NCBI GenBank assembly: GCA_004794785.1 | Contig: SJOL01004250.1 | Span: forward strand, 150,210 to 214,209 | Source of the DNA: Opisthorchis felineus | Taxonomy: Eukaryota; Platyhelminthes; Trematoda; Opisthorchiida; Opisthorchiidae | Length of the DNA: 64,000 nt | Direction: 5' to 3' | Part shown: piece after piece, positions 12,042-63,843 of the stretch | Numbering within the stretch: the stretch's first letter is position 1 | Layout of the letters: each line of letters opens with the position of its first letter | Program-made: the position numbers and the translations under genes | Notes under the pieces: model-generated | Databases searched by the model: none | What the model was told of the DNA's origin: nothing | The model's input: the letters and a program-made list of their open reading frames with translations, nothing else

Positions 12042-13187
12042 AACAATGCTTAGGTGACTGGCAGAGGGGTTGATCGTTCTGCATCATTCAATGGGTTGGG
12101 AGGGGATGTGGGGGAGTGCCGGTCAGTGAAGGGTGGCAAGGGCGAATGATACTTCCCCGTTGCACAAGCTGAAGAAGTGGGTTTGGTTGAGGTACCCCAC
12201 CTTATGCATATGACTCAAAAGTTTGAACCGCGAGGCAGCGGTTGTTAGGGTTTTATTGAGGGACGTTCCCGGAATCAGTGAGTCGGTAGCCTGAACCACT
12301 TGGCAGCAGGGTGCCATCCTGGCCCGGCGATGCAGGGTGTAGGGCGTCAGAGTTTCACTGCTAACGCGGCTGCGTACAGCAGGTACCTTTCGATTTTTTA
12401 AGATATTTTGACCGTATTGAATTATGTGCCAGTGGTAACGGTCAACGGTTGGGCGATCGGAACGTGCGGTTTTTAGGGCCGACCTTTTCTAGCCCGTCCT
12501 TCCTCAGGAGAAGACAGCATCGTTGCCTCCATAAATATGGACGTGTTGGTCACCTGGGAGAAACGCCTTATTGCCTTCACACACCCATCGCCGAGGACAC
12601 TACGACTTTACCTCCAGACCGCCTCGGAATACCGTTGCTCGCAGTACGGGGACTCACTGTTCTTCGTCGGGCTGCTCCCGTTGGCCTTCCTGGCATGGTT
12701 GAACCTTGCGGAACTGAGTTCCAGCCGGTGTGTCCCGCGGGATCATTGCAGCACCGAAGCGCGACCACCACAAGGTGACATCTTTAGGTCGGGACTGTTG
12801 TCGGTGGAGAACTGGTCATGTAGTCCATCCGGGGGATTGAGTTCACAGGAGCCAACTGAACTGTTCTTCAAGGTGATCAATCTATCTTTTGGGACGGTGT
12901 TTCTATGAAGGAATAAGGCCCTATCCTTTCCGGCAACGCTAGCCTTCCTCGGACCGATTCATCGGTTTATCTGGGCCGACATGCTGCTGTTTCATGCTGC
13001 AAAAGCCTTCTGCCTTTCCCGGGCCTTAGCTTTCCACGAGCGCTCTCCGTCAGTCATTTGGCTCTTTGCTATTGTAGGTTTGACGAAGCTGCGTGCTCCG
13101 TCGTAATCCTTTATTGCTGATGCAGTTTTTTCTTGCATCGATGATAACGATGAAGTCCAATGATCATTAAAAAAGATATAAAGTAAT
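12042..13187. other. Intergenic; overlapping GC-rich open frames of unknown origin
   Basis: Between about 12450 and 12910 two plus-strand frames of 109 and 123 codons and one minus frame overlap. One has a short hydrophobic run (LFFVGLLPLAFLAWLNLA), but no family was recognised and no splice context supports it. At about 12990-13180 on the minus strand a charged helical stretch (…RSWKAKARERQKAF) resembles LINE linker regions. I cannot assign either with confidence. Confidence 0.35.
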
Positions 13188-13352
13188 CGTTCAGCCGTAA
13201 CACCCTTCCATGCCACCCGAAGGAAGCACAAGGGCTGGGAGACTGCCAGGTTGCCCATGCCTAGACAGGGGAATTCGAGATGCATAGTCATGTTCGAACC
13301 ACGGACCTTCCGGTCAGCAAATTCGGGCTCTAACCACTGAGCCATCTCTCCC
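13188..13352 (-). mobile_element. tRNA-derived SINE, family S1
   Basis: The minus-strand reading shows gatggctcagtggttagag (A box), then tccgtggttcgaacatg (B box), and the common S1 3' tail. The length of about 165 bp is slightly shorter than other copies because of an internal deletion near the tail. Confidence 0.85.
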
Positions 13353-14636
13353 CTTTCAGTTCTGAAAGCCTTCCAGCCAGCTCGACGGGATATCGCCTGT
13401 CCATAGGGGCACTTTTAACTGAGTAGCTGTCAGGACCATCAGGTGCCTTAAAGCGATCTCAAAACATCAGGGTCTTACTGAGAACCACCAGCTCCTTCAA
13501 AAATCCTCCGGAAATGCCGCCGAGTCTCGGGGCCGGTAACGCCAGCTGTGGATTGAAGGCTCAGGAAGCCAGTCATCGAAGCCCGACGATGATGGAGTGT
13601 TCAGGCATGTCCTAGAACCAATACTAACCAATCACCCAGCGTCAACCGCACAACCTTTATTCAAAACCAAGCATGCACTTTAAGTGTCGCGACATCTGGC
13701 AGTCGCGCACTTGCTTGTTCGTAATAAGCGGTTATCTTGTGAGGTAATTCTATTCCCGCCTCTAGGGTCCCGGAGCTGTGCAACCAGCGCATTTCCGAGG
13801 CGATGCAAACAGATATGCGTGTCCGCACGTTGCCAGTTATCCGAGTCAAGTTGTGCATTCCAAAATGAACGACAATCTTGTATTGAACCCCTGCACCGGA
13901 AGCTGATTTCCACTTGGTCCTAATAGCACTTCGGTTGATTTGTATTTCATGACCTCCAGCAAACGCAATGTAAGCGGCTATTTTGAAGGTTTGTGCTGTA
14001 GCGCAATTGAAACTTGACTGTATCGGCTTACATGTGTTTATCATATGACCTAATGTGTGTGCATCTCTTTTTCTCCGTATTACAGGTACCCCCGACGAGC
14101 CACCACGGACCCCAGACAGGAAGCAGTAGCCCGCTTGTACACCCCTTTAAGTGACCTTGAGCTATTGCTATACCTGTACTTGACCTGTGCCTGTAGTTTT
14201 GGTTTCAATACACGCACCCTGTTGCTCCGCTCCGGTTTTCTCTCCTGCGTTACCCAATCTGTGCGAATGTGTGCTCTGTGTGTCTTGTGGTCCCAATGGT
14301 ATCAATTTCCACATCTTCCCATTTCAGAACCGGCGTGTGCCGTCAATACATTCTCGCGAACGTCGAATACCGCTGACTTCCTGACATCCTACACTACAGT
14401 ACTGGTTACAAATGAATGATATTCAGCATATTCAGGTTGACCGCCTAGATGGGTTTCATTACTTAGTCGGCGGATCTGGCCATTCATATCACTTGCCAGA
14501 TTAATGACATCCGTACTTCTTGCTGACGAAAGCAGCTGTGACAAATTTCGGCCTCAGAGCTTTCATGTGTTGGGGCGTTTGCTGATACAACAAACATTGT
14601 ATATGGCGTCGAGCTGCTATGGTCTCACTTGGACCT
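13353..14636. other. Intergenic, unassigned
   Basis: Open frames at 13661-14044 (minus) and 14057-14419 (plus) show no known domain. A polypyrimidine tract with AG occurs near 14081 and another near 14326, so a weak exon at about 14082-14330 is possible, but no conserved peptide supports it. Confidence 0.35.
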
Positions 14637-15010
14637 GTCAACCGAAAGGCACAAAGGCGACTGTTTGCTGAAATCTAGTCCAGTAATGCACTTTCTGTCG
14701 CGAGGCTGAGCACAACCTCCATGTCGTAGATACCCCAAGCAATTGAATCAAGGTCATCAGATACCGGAAAAGTAAAGTGCGAGGAATCCGGGTTCTTCCC
14801 GAGCGGTTTAAGTTGTATGAAAAGGTCGTTCAGCTGTAACATCTTTTCGGTGCCTAGCTGTCAAGCCACCCGAAATGAAGGTGTAAAGAACTGGAGAAGG
14901 ATCTGTGGTCTTGTGTGCGCCTTTCGGGGACACAACACCAATCGAAGGAGTAAACAAGGTTTGAGCAAGAGATGCCTCTCGTTGAATTTGCTGAAAGCCG
15001 CAATATGGAA
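14637..15010 (-). mobile_element. LINE endonuclease fragment I, split by a SINE tail
   Basis: The parts at about 14637-14820 and 14898-15010 together parallel fragment H. On the minus strand the first encodes HFTFPVS…AWGIYD…SALLD and SRLCAFRL, and the second matches the upstream bases of H. The two parts are separated by a short S1-like segment at 14827-14882, indicating nested insertion or gene conversion by the SINE. Confidence 0.6.
14827..14882 (-). mobile_element. S1 SINE 3' end fragment nested in LINE fragment I
   Basis: This matches the last 55 or so bases of S1 (cgttcagctgtaaca…gtgcctagctgtca…ccacccga). The tRNA-like head is absent, consistent with 5' truncation during LINE-dependent insertion. 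Confidence 0.7.
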
Positions 15011-15261
15011 CAGGTCCTTCGAATGGAGATGAGGGGTTAACTGTTTATCAGTCCCCGAAGATGGGCCCGTTAAAAGTTAAGTGGGGCATAACAACGGACG
15101 TATGAGGGAGAAAGGTGCTGGGAGTAGCCTGTCTTTGCTGAGCTGCCTTGCTGAGTGCAGAAAACTCCGCGACCCGCCTGATATTACGCAGCTGCTAATG
15201 AAGTATGAGGATACTTTTAGTTCTACAATTCATGGTTACATAAGTAAACAAAAAAGTAAAT

Positions 15262-15441
15262 CGTTGAACTGTAACACCCTTTCGGTGCCTAGCTGTCATG
15301 CCACCCGAAGGAACCACGAGGGCTGGCATACTGCCAGATTGCCCAAGTCTAGACTGGGGAAATCGAAATGCAGAGGTCGTGTTCGAACTACGGATCTTTC
15401 GGTCAGTTAAATCGTGCGCTAACCACTGAGCTACCTCGCCC
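15262..15441 (-). mobile_element. tRNA-derived SINE, family S1, near full length
   Basis: The minus-strand head has gtagctcagtggttagcg (A box) and gtagttcgaacacg (B box), then the complete body and the S1 3' tail. It is one of the best preserved copies in the window. Confidence 0.87.
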
Positions 15442-16112
15442 ATGTGAACTAGGGTATTGACAGATGCCTGACATAATGTAAGCGAAAGTCGACATCGTGG
15501 GCCTACAACCTGTTTACCCAGCGCAACAATGGATCTACATCTGTACCAACCGTGCCTCTTACGGTGGAGCATGGGCTGCGGCGACCCGTGACATTAGTGG
15601 GACCTGCTGTTCTCTGCTAGGAAGTGTCCTCCCGAATTAAGAGTCGTGCGTTTAGCACACGGAGGACTGGACAGCAGGGCCCGTTAAACACCTAATTAGT
15701 TGCGCCGCTATTTGCTACACATGAATCTGCGATTGAACTGTAACAACATTATCAAACATGAACATGTGCTTGATGTCATTTGTGAACTGCAGGATAAAGT
15801 CCAATTATCGAATCTCTCAGTATTCATTGCTGGGTGAGCCAAGGAAATACATGAGGGGTCTCTGGTCAGTAAAGGTCGCGATTGACGTGCTTTTAACTGC
15901 GTGACCTTATTGGTAGATAGACAAACAGATGACGGGGAGCTTGCGGTCAAACATGCTGTTGTTTTTTGGCGTTTGTGTATGCGTATAACAGTCAAGCAGG
16001 GATGGACGCGTAAGAGGTAAACATTGCACTAACTAGTTTGTATCTTGATTAGATGTCTTTATTGAAAAATCCGACCGCAACTTTTATTCTTACTTTTGTC
16101 TTTGATTTTCAG
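15442..16112. other. Region upstream of BLM; no promoter recognised
   Basis: No coding exon is recognised. This is the presumed 5' region or 5'UTR intron of BLM. No convincing TATA box or CpG-rich core promoter could be picked out. It ends in the polypyrimidine tract and AG that precede the BLM start codon. Confidence 0.4.
16090..16112 (+). promoter_or_regulatory. BLM: Splice-acceptor-like tract just upstream of BLM ATG
   Basis: A pyrimidine-rich run ends in ttgattttcag at 16112. The BLM ATG is at 16124, only 11 bases later. It could be the acceptor of a 5'UTR intron or a spliced-leader trans-splicing site, as flatworms use both. Confidence 0.6.
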
Positions 16113-16123
16113 GTTTCTGAAGA

Positions 16124-56910
<40,787 letters not shown>

Positions 56911-57390
56911 AACTATAGGCAGTATTTGACTGAACAGGCTTATTTTGCATTTGTTTTTTACCGTTTTGAAAACCCAAATACATATTAATACTTGTACTCG
57001 TCGATACTGTCTGGAAATGAAAACTAGGTGGTGAAGCAATAGCTCAAAATGTGAAGGACTGTTTATATCGGGTCAGGCTTCCATTGGCGCATCCGATTTA
57101 CGGGTAGATTGTGTTTCAGTCAACAGAAGTCATTCTTTTCGTAGGCGGCACCGTCCGTTTTTGACGCCCTGCAAAAGGGGCATATGGTTGGTCGGAAAAG
57201 CCAGCGGGTATGACCCAGTCGCATTCAGTGGGATTCTCATATCCGAGCTATTGCTCCTTCTCACGTTGATTTAGTGACCGCAATCACAAGATTTACACTT
57301 ATATTTTACACAGCTTTTCCTCGTTCCTGAAGTATTTGTGAACAAGACCGAGATAAGGAACCACTGCTAAGCTATAAACGGTTTTAGCTG

Positions 57391-57680
57391 ATTAGATTCG
57401 GGGTGCCGGTGCTCCACTAGAAGAGTGCATACATCGCTACAAGCTGCGGTGGCTCATGTTCCGCGTGTGCTGAGTTGTAGTCTATCGAAAAGGGCGTTTT
57501 CCGTGCCAGATTCGGAGTGGCGTAGACCAATGAGACAGCAGATTGTGGCGTGATAGAAATAGACCGCAGAGCCTGAACACTTGCTCTGCTCTGTATTTGG
57601 CTGGAGAGTTCGCAGTATATGACAGCCAGCCGATGTCAGTAGCGTTCGTGCTATCAGTCTATCCAGATTAGGGGCTAAAA
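57391..57680 (+). mobile_element. RTE-like LINE 3' remnant F
   Basis: Between the BLM and GID8 stop codons. It is colinear with the end of copy B: the codons around the WLGH position, the cgttttccgtgccagattcggagtgg segment, then ggctggaga, gtcagtagcgttcgtg and tatccagatt. It has many stops. Confidence 0.7.
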
Positions 57681-58761
57681 ACGACCGAAAATGATCACAA
57701 TATCCAGCTTGGTTACTGATCCTATCAGAAAGAAAGGTTCATTCGCTGGGGTCAACAGCTGTCCGGTGAACACAGTTTCCATGTTAAAGAGGTCAATGGT
57801 CGCTGAGGTGGCTTTCCGTCAGTGCATGGTGCCTGCTTGTCGTTCCGTGGCCTGTTCGTCTCATGGTATTTTATCAGCTGACGAAAACTGTTTTGACCCT
57901 GAAAGCCGTGGAGATATCCAGCTTTCGTTGTTTATGTCCAACAAAAAACAATCCTAGCAAAGTCTATCTGCTTCAATTTGGGTATATCTCTTTCCTAATT
58001 CGACTCTTGATGGTTCTTTCGATATTCCGTCGCAACTTTTCCTCATACCAAGCGACGTTTGGTGCCACTAGATAGATGCGAAGTCTTCCGCAATCACTCG
58101 AGATTTCACAGGGAGTTAAACAATTCACTAGGGTATCCAGCACATGAGACACCCAAGTATATGGGTATTCGGACGGAAATAAGCAAAACGGGACCTCTCA
58201 GAAGAGCGCTCTACTCGTTTGAACGCCTTGGGTATCCTCCACAAATGTGCACGCGAAACCGATGTCACCCGTGCATAATTGTTAGTTGATATCGTCCAAA
58301 ATACATATACAGGGAAAACAAGTAGAAATTAAGATAGGTGGGAACTCGAGATGGGCCCTGAGGACGGAACCGGCAGCGGATTGTCGAAGAGCTTCCTTCA
58401 ACTTTATTAGTGATATGTCAAGAAGGAAAGCACCCTTATAGACAACGTCCCCCATTCCGATGATAGCAAACTACCCACCAATAAGACGGAACAAAGAAAA
58501 TGTGGCAATATTAACGTATACTGGTAATGCACTTTGGAGTAAGAAGTCAGGTGACTAGGCGAAGTGGATCACATGCAGCTCCGCGCATCCACAAGGAACG
58601 ATTATTTCGGTAAAGGAGTGAGAGTTTTGGCCCAGCTGTACAAAGACACTATCACACCTGGGCCGGATATCCCACGAACTAAAGCTAGTTCATGAGAAAC
58701 GAATAAAACTGCCAAAGTAGATAATAAATGATAGCCGTAGACAACGGTAGTCCACTGAGTT
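57681..58761. other. Intergenic between LINE F and the GID8 stop
   Basis: Presumed GID8 3'UTR and intergenic DNA. Open frames on the plus strand at 57691-58289 show no known domain. Confidence 0.5.
58403..58408 (-). terminator. GID8: Possible GID8 poly(A) signal (AATAAA)
   Basis: AATAAA on the minus strand about 355 bases after the GID8 stop. It is the first canonical hexamer I found downstream, so it is a candidate only. Confidence 0.4.
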
Positions 58762-59196
58762 TCAAAGTGAGGATAACTCTGGAGGTAATTCAAGTTGGGC
58801 TAGGTCTTTGAAGTGAAGTAGCATAGCCATCATTTTCGTCAGTCTTGGCAGAGTCGACGAGGAACCAGAGTAGCTGGACAAATTAGCCGCTGTAGAAGCT
58901 CTTCCTTCGTCCGCACCATCGAGATCGTCACCTGATGCCTCAATATGACGTAAAATAGCACGGTTTAATGCCCCGGCGACCAGCTCTGCGTGTTGCGGAC
59001 CCAACAAACGACCATAGATGCTTTGACTCGGGTCATCAAAAGCCAGAAGTGCCATTGTGTTTTGCATTTCGCTAAGCAGTTGTGGATGCTCTGAGAGACG
59101 CTTAGCAACTGGATCAGCAAGGTAGGATTGAGCAAAGACAAGAGCCTCTTCCAAGCGGCGGTTCCGAATCAGTTCAAGCATCTGTAGTTGCCGGAG
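58762..59196 (-). CDS. GID8: GID8 exon 2 (residues 135-278)
   Basis: Acceptor cttaccag on the minus strand, then LRQLQMLELIRNRRLEEALV and the CRA region, ending LELPPELSSL and stop. The open frame extends upstream of the acceptor, but that stretch (before LRQ) has no similarity to GID8. Confidence 0.93.
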   Translation of the reverse strand, partial: LRQLQMLELIRNRRLEEALVFAQSYLADPVAKRLSEHPQLLSEMQNTMALLAFDDPSQSIYGRLLGPQHAELVAGALNRAILRHIEASGDDLDGADEGRASTAANLSSYSGSSSTLPRLTKMMAMLLHFKDLAQLELPPELSSL

Positions 59197-62100
59197 CTGG
59201 TAAGGTTTAAGAGACAGGCGCGAATGAGTAGCTGTACAATAAATGAGAACACGAGTACGAGGCAAAATCGCAAACAAGAAACCCAAGGATGAACTGAAAG
59301 TTACAGACCCGCGCGCTATCCGGTGAAGGTGATGCTTTCGGGTCTTCAAACACTGAGTTGCAAATAATGGCAAGAACTAAACGGCTAACATCCTGGTAGG
59401 TAGTTGTTTTTCTGTGGATGCTATCCCACTGTTCATGTCAGCTGTGGCCCAAACTGCGCCCAACGCCAGACGAAGCAGGGTACTAATACGTTATAAAAAG
59501 GTAGCCTGCAATGTTCTCCTGGTAGTGTTGAGTATGAACCTAGTACTAAATCAAGCTCAATACACGATCAAGTCTCGAATTATGAAGTTTTTACGAAACC
59601 GTACGCCAACTCAGCTAGGCGGGATGCAAAACTTGATGGCTGACAAATAAAGAAATGTACTTTGTCGCCAATGCTTAGTAAGAAAACCTATTAAGAGGTA
59701 CCTGAACGCTTATTCCTAGTTTATGGATATCCTGTTTCCTCATCACCGTAGCAAGCCGGACAACTGTATCTCCGGCACATAGTCTATGATTGACAAAGTA
59801 GACGGAAACGGCGACTATCGGAAACGAAAAGATTTCTGGTTTGGATCGTCCACTCCGGTGTATGGTATAAAAAACAGCATTGGTTGTATTCAAGAAATAC
59901 ACTCATTTGCAAATCAATTTGGTTTTGCGAGAGACTCACCTGGAACCCAGCTGAATCTCTCGTTTGTGATGTTTCCATGCAACTGAATGTGCTGCACCAG
60001 GCCGCCTCATGTTCCAGTTGCTACGATATTCGAGATATCGCATTGGTTGTACACCAAAAAACGCTTATACATAAAACCTCGGACTGAACGGTTTATCACT
60101 GCAAATTTTCCCACTGAGATCCTATGGGACCGATGGAATTTAATAGGTGGCTTCGGAAATCCTAGATTATGGCCCTCGGTAGGTGGTTAATGAAGGAACC
60201 GGGGAAGCCAGCCTGACGACAAGATGCGGGCTGTCTGCTAAAGTAAATAAGCAATAAGCCACAATTTTTAAGCCGTATACCAAACGAAAACGGTTTTGAA
60301 ACAGTCGTCACTCACATACCTAAGAGCAACATAATGACATGGTCATGAATGTCATTTTACTCTTTTCATAGGGGCAAATAGCTTTGAATTTCTTCAGGGT
60401 GTTCAGACTTGAGGCAACCGCACCCAGTCTCCACACTTCAACTCCGAATTTCCTCGTCGTGACCCTCCAATCCAATAAGATTGCCAGGCGGGGGAAAGCA
60501 TGTGATGAAGGCAATGTGTCGACCTGCATTCAATGGCCACATTGATAACTTGTACTTAGGTGGCTCGGGATTACAAACGACCAAGAAAGTCTATCTGAAC
60601 CGTTGACATTCGCGATGACCCTCAGCTGTACTGTGATTACGAGAAAAAGATCCACCTGGACATCCTACATAACAACCGAGATACCAGCCCGCAGGTGAAG
60701 ATGATATTCACTGAAAAGCCTAGAAATACTGTACGGCCGTCTCATCCCTGTTGGGAATCATCATCAGGTTGCACCTCACGAGTCTCTAGGGACCTTCGAA
60801 ATTGCGACTCTGGATAAATAGTCGGGCAACAAATCATCCAGCTAAGAGTGGCTGGACATGTGCCTGAGTTCAGTGTACCCTACAGATCTTGCCCTCTCCT
60901 GAGCAGTTGGCTACACAACAGTATCCCACAGTTGTAACGGTGTTGCATAGGAATTAGTTTTCTTTTCGGCCTCTGAGGCGTGTGCCTCTAACAGTCCATA
61001 GTTCGACTTCAGTACAGAATTCTTCCAAATTAATTTGTATCTGGTCACTGAACGCAACAGTAAGTGCACATATCGAAAATGCTGCCAAACCTCAAGGACC
61101 CATAGTCTAGTTGCACGACGAAACGTGAAGATCCGAAGCATACCATCCACGCCATATTTGTCACGCTTGTAGTGAGTTATAAGGAGCGGTTTATTCCATT
61201 GTCCAAGAAAAAGTTTAACCTATTTCAACCGTCAAATACCATTTCGTGCTGTTCGTACTGTTTCGTGTGTTTTCGGCTAAGATGCAGACAATTTAGTACT
61301 TCACACTCATGTGACTCATTTGCTGACTGATCAAGCAAAGGGACGTTGCAATGTACCAGTGCATTGGTTGTTTAAATAATTGAAAGGACACAAAAGGGTA
61401 TGAGTTTATACGTGTAGGAAAATTGCTAGACCTAGCTTGTTAGAGACCCGATGGAATCCCTCGTATTCAAGGCCATTTTGATATTCCTCGGCATAGTGTG
61501 CAGGTAACAGACTGCCTTGAGATTCCGTTGCAAAAGAAACTTTATTGAACACCTTCGCAAAGGAATCTCTCTGGAACCGTTCACTGACAATTATTTGATA
61601 AAGGTCCCATTAAGGTCTCTTGGAAATGAGTGGCGAGTAGTCACTGTTCGCGGGTGAGGTAAAAAAAACGTGCAAATTTTGAAGCTGTTTGAACGAAACC
61701 AGACTGTTAAGTAGGGTCAGTATAGAAGAACTACGAGATTTAAAGCAAAAACCTAGTCCCTGTCTTTTAAAATACAGTCCTTGATTATGGTTAGTTGAAT
61801 TTTGATCCAACGGTGGAAATCCACTTGACTTTAAATTACGCCCCTGGACTTTAAGTGTTCTGTCACGAATACAAATACAAAATAGCACTTTGTACGGAAA
61901 AGCACGAACTACGAACATTACGACCGATTTAGGACGACGCGCATTTTGAAATCGAACTGAACGGAAATCTAAATAACAATAATAATAATTTGTTTACGTA
62001 AACAAACAGCTCAGGTACGAGTAAACCATTATTCCACTGGAGTCAGTTATTAAACTGCACGGAAAACAACCAAAACTGTCGTACTTATAGACACATCACC

Positions 62101-63434
62101 ATCCTAAGCCTGAATCCGAAAACCCGCCTCACCGTAAACATGCAATAAACCAACTTATGGACACAGTAAGATGAAAGTAAAAAAAAACTCCAAAAGGTAC
62201 TTCCGAAGTCCTTTTTTTCTGTAAGAATCTTGTTGAAGAAGACACTGGCCTGGTATTTCGAACAGGGTGATGCATGTGACAGCAAAATCACTATTCAAAT
62301 GGATCAGAAAATGCCAGAATCTGGAAGGCAGGTACTTTTAAGAGACTTCAATGTAGATGATAAGGTCCCAAAGGGAAATTAATACAGATCCAATCAATCG
62401 TTAAACGGAAACCGCGTTGTTCGAGGAACGTCACTGCCTTATTCTCAAGCATAAGATCAGCAAAAACTGAAGAAATTTTCGTCCCATATAATGTATAGGT
62501 CAGCGAACAAACTCCGAGACTACGTCTACCCGAGAGCCCGAAAAAGAGCGAACCCCGTGGTGGGGTGTCGAAGTTTACAGCGACCTTATGAGTAGTATTT
62601 AATGAGAGGGAAAAGCCTAATGAGATTCCTACATTAAACACAAAGCGCAACTGGTACTGAAAGCATGCGTCACGAAATAGCAGGTGGCATTTCCAGCCTC
62701 ATCAACCAAACCGGCACTAGATAAGGTATGAAAAGTGCCCACAGGAGAACGTGAAAACGAGGACCACTACCCTGGGGACAAGGAGAGTTAATCGAAATAC
62801 TGAATCACTAGCCAACAGAATATGAAAAAAATGAGACAAACTACGGAGTCCGTAACTGCTAGCCTTCAAACCTAAGGGCAGGTCATGTGATAATCACTAG
62901 CGCGCTCTTCGACAAAACACCTGACTCTATTATCTAACCAGCAAAACTGGTAATCGGCAACACGTGTCGATACAAACACGACAGGCACAACGTTACACAA
63001 AACCAACCGCATGAAATGAAAGTGTTGCTAACTTGGAAATAGATGAAGGGATTTTTGTCGAACAATTCGGGCCACAGGCGATTCACAGTGTCGATGACAT
63101 CCTCGATCTGGCGTCGAAGCACCGCCTCTCGAATCCACATTCGATCTTTTAGACTCTCACCAGAAACCCGCATTTCCGTAAGCGGTTCACAGATCCCAGT
63201 TTCACGACTAAACTTCTCAGCAGCGTCCTTGTAACCTTCAACAACAAGGTATTCCAAAATTAGACGATTGATCTCCTGTCGAGTTAAACTCAATCCTTCT
63301 TGATTCTCAATCGATCCTAAACTATGTAGTGGCATCCCCGCAGAAACGAGGTCGCTAGCGGGAGTTGAATCGGTCTTGTTTGTAACGGTAGGATCGATGC
63401 TTCGAACACTAGTGGAGGATTGTGGGGTAGCCAT
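58762..63434 (-). CDS. GID8: GID8 (TWA1) homologue, LisH-CTLH-CRA subunit of the GID/CTLH E3 ligase
   Basis: Two coding exons on the minus strand, joined 63434-63033 and 59196-58762 in phase 0, give a 278-residue protein; human GID8 is 228. After a Ser/Thr-rich leader come a LisH motif (about residues 51-83, LTRQEINRLILEYLVVEGY), a CTLH region (about 94-150, RQIEDVIDTVNRLWPELFD) and a CRA region (about 150-250, including LLAFDDPSQSIYGRLL). GID8 is the scaffold subunit of the CTLH/GID ubiquitin ligase, bridging RanBP9/10, ARMC8 and the RING subunits. This role is known for the family and inferred here. The extra length comes from the leader and a low-complexity Asp/Ser-rich insertion near the C terminus. 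The start was chosen as the ATG four bases after an acceptor-like AG. Confidence 0.94.
59197..63032. other. GID8: GID8 intron 1 (3.8 kb)
   Basis: Contains an S3 SINE-like copy at 60711-60870. The other open frames have no recognisable domain, and the flanking exons already join perfectly. Confidence 0.65.
60711..60870 (-). mobile_element. tRNA-derived SINE-like repeat, family S3, copy 2 (GID8 intron)
   Basis: Matches 29445-29605: tactgtacggccgtctcatcc, then ctgttgggaatcatcatca, cacctcac, and the B-box region near ttcgaaattgcgactc. Confidence 0.65.
63033..63434 (-). CDS. GID8: GID8 exon 1 (residues 1-134)
   Basis: Begins MATPQSSTSV and ends NPFIYFQ at the donor gttagc. It contains LisH and the first part of CTLH. 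The frame continues past the donor for about 32 codons without homology, which confirms that the exon ends here. Confidence 0.93.
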
Positions 63435-63437
63435 AAG

Positions 63438-63452
63438 CTAAAAAATGAAAGA
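63438..63452 (-). promoter_or_regulatory. GID8: Splice-acceptor-like tract just upstream of GID8 ATG
   Basis: On the minus strand ctttcattttttag is followed by ctt and then the ATG at 63434. As for BLM, this suggests a 5'UTR intron or a spliced-leader acceptor. Confidence 0.55.
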
Positions 63453-63843
63453 CGGTGAAGTTTTTCATGAAAATACAACGGGGTTCATTAACTCTAAGGA
63501 TAAGTCTACATCTTTTACCTAATCATCATACAAGTTTGTGAGAAAAACGTCTCCACACATTACGACCTCGGTGTGATAAGACGGTCCAACAAGAACCTGC
63601 GCCCAAATTATTATATCCGTAACAACGACTGGTTAGATATTCCCAATGGGAACAGAGTTTTAGCGATGTATATGCATTTTCTAATATGCACACGACTTTC
63701 GGAGGAAGGGACAAACTTTTGTAAAGATGGTGAGAAAAACGTTGATGATATAGGGAAAAAAACCCGATTATTAAAGTGCAGTGAGGTGAGCAACAACTCA
63801 GAGTTTGATGGGTTGAAGGATATATGAGCTAGCAAAAAAGGAG
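63453..63843. other. Region upstream of GID8
   Basis: Presumed promoter or 5'UTR intron region of GID8. No TATA box or other element can be supported. Confidence 0.45.

Noticed and set aside
12449..12908. Overlapping 109- and 123-codon plus-strand frames
   Set aside because: No domain, no splice context and open frames in several registers. This fits GC-rich sequence with few chance stops better than a gene.
9933..15572. Apparent small proteins of the …[13 protein letters not shown]… type (for example at 9933-10139, 12992-13345, 15195-15572)
   Set aside because: These are translations of the tRNA-derived S1 SINE, not genes. The reading frames coincide with the A- and B-box head.
59404..60200. 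Open frames in the GID8 intron as additional exons
   Set aside because: GID8 exons 1 and 2 join in phase 0 with continuous family similarity, leaving no missing residues to place.
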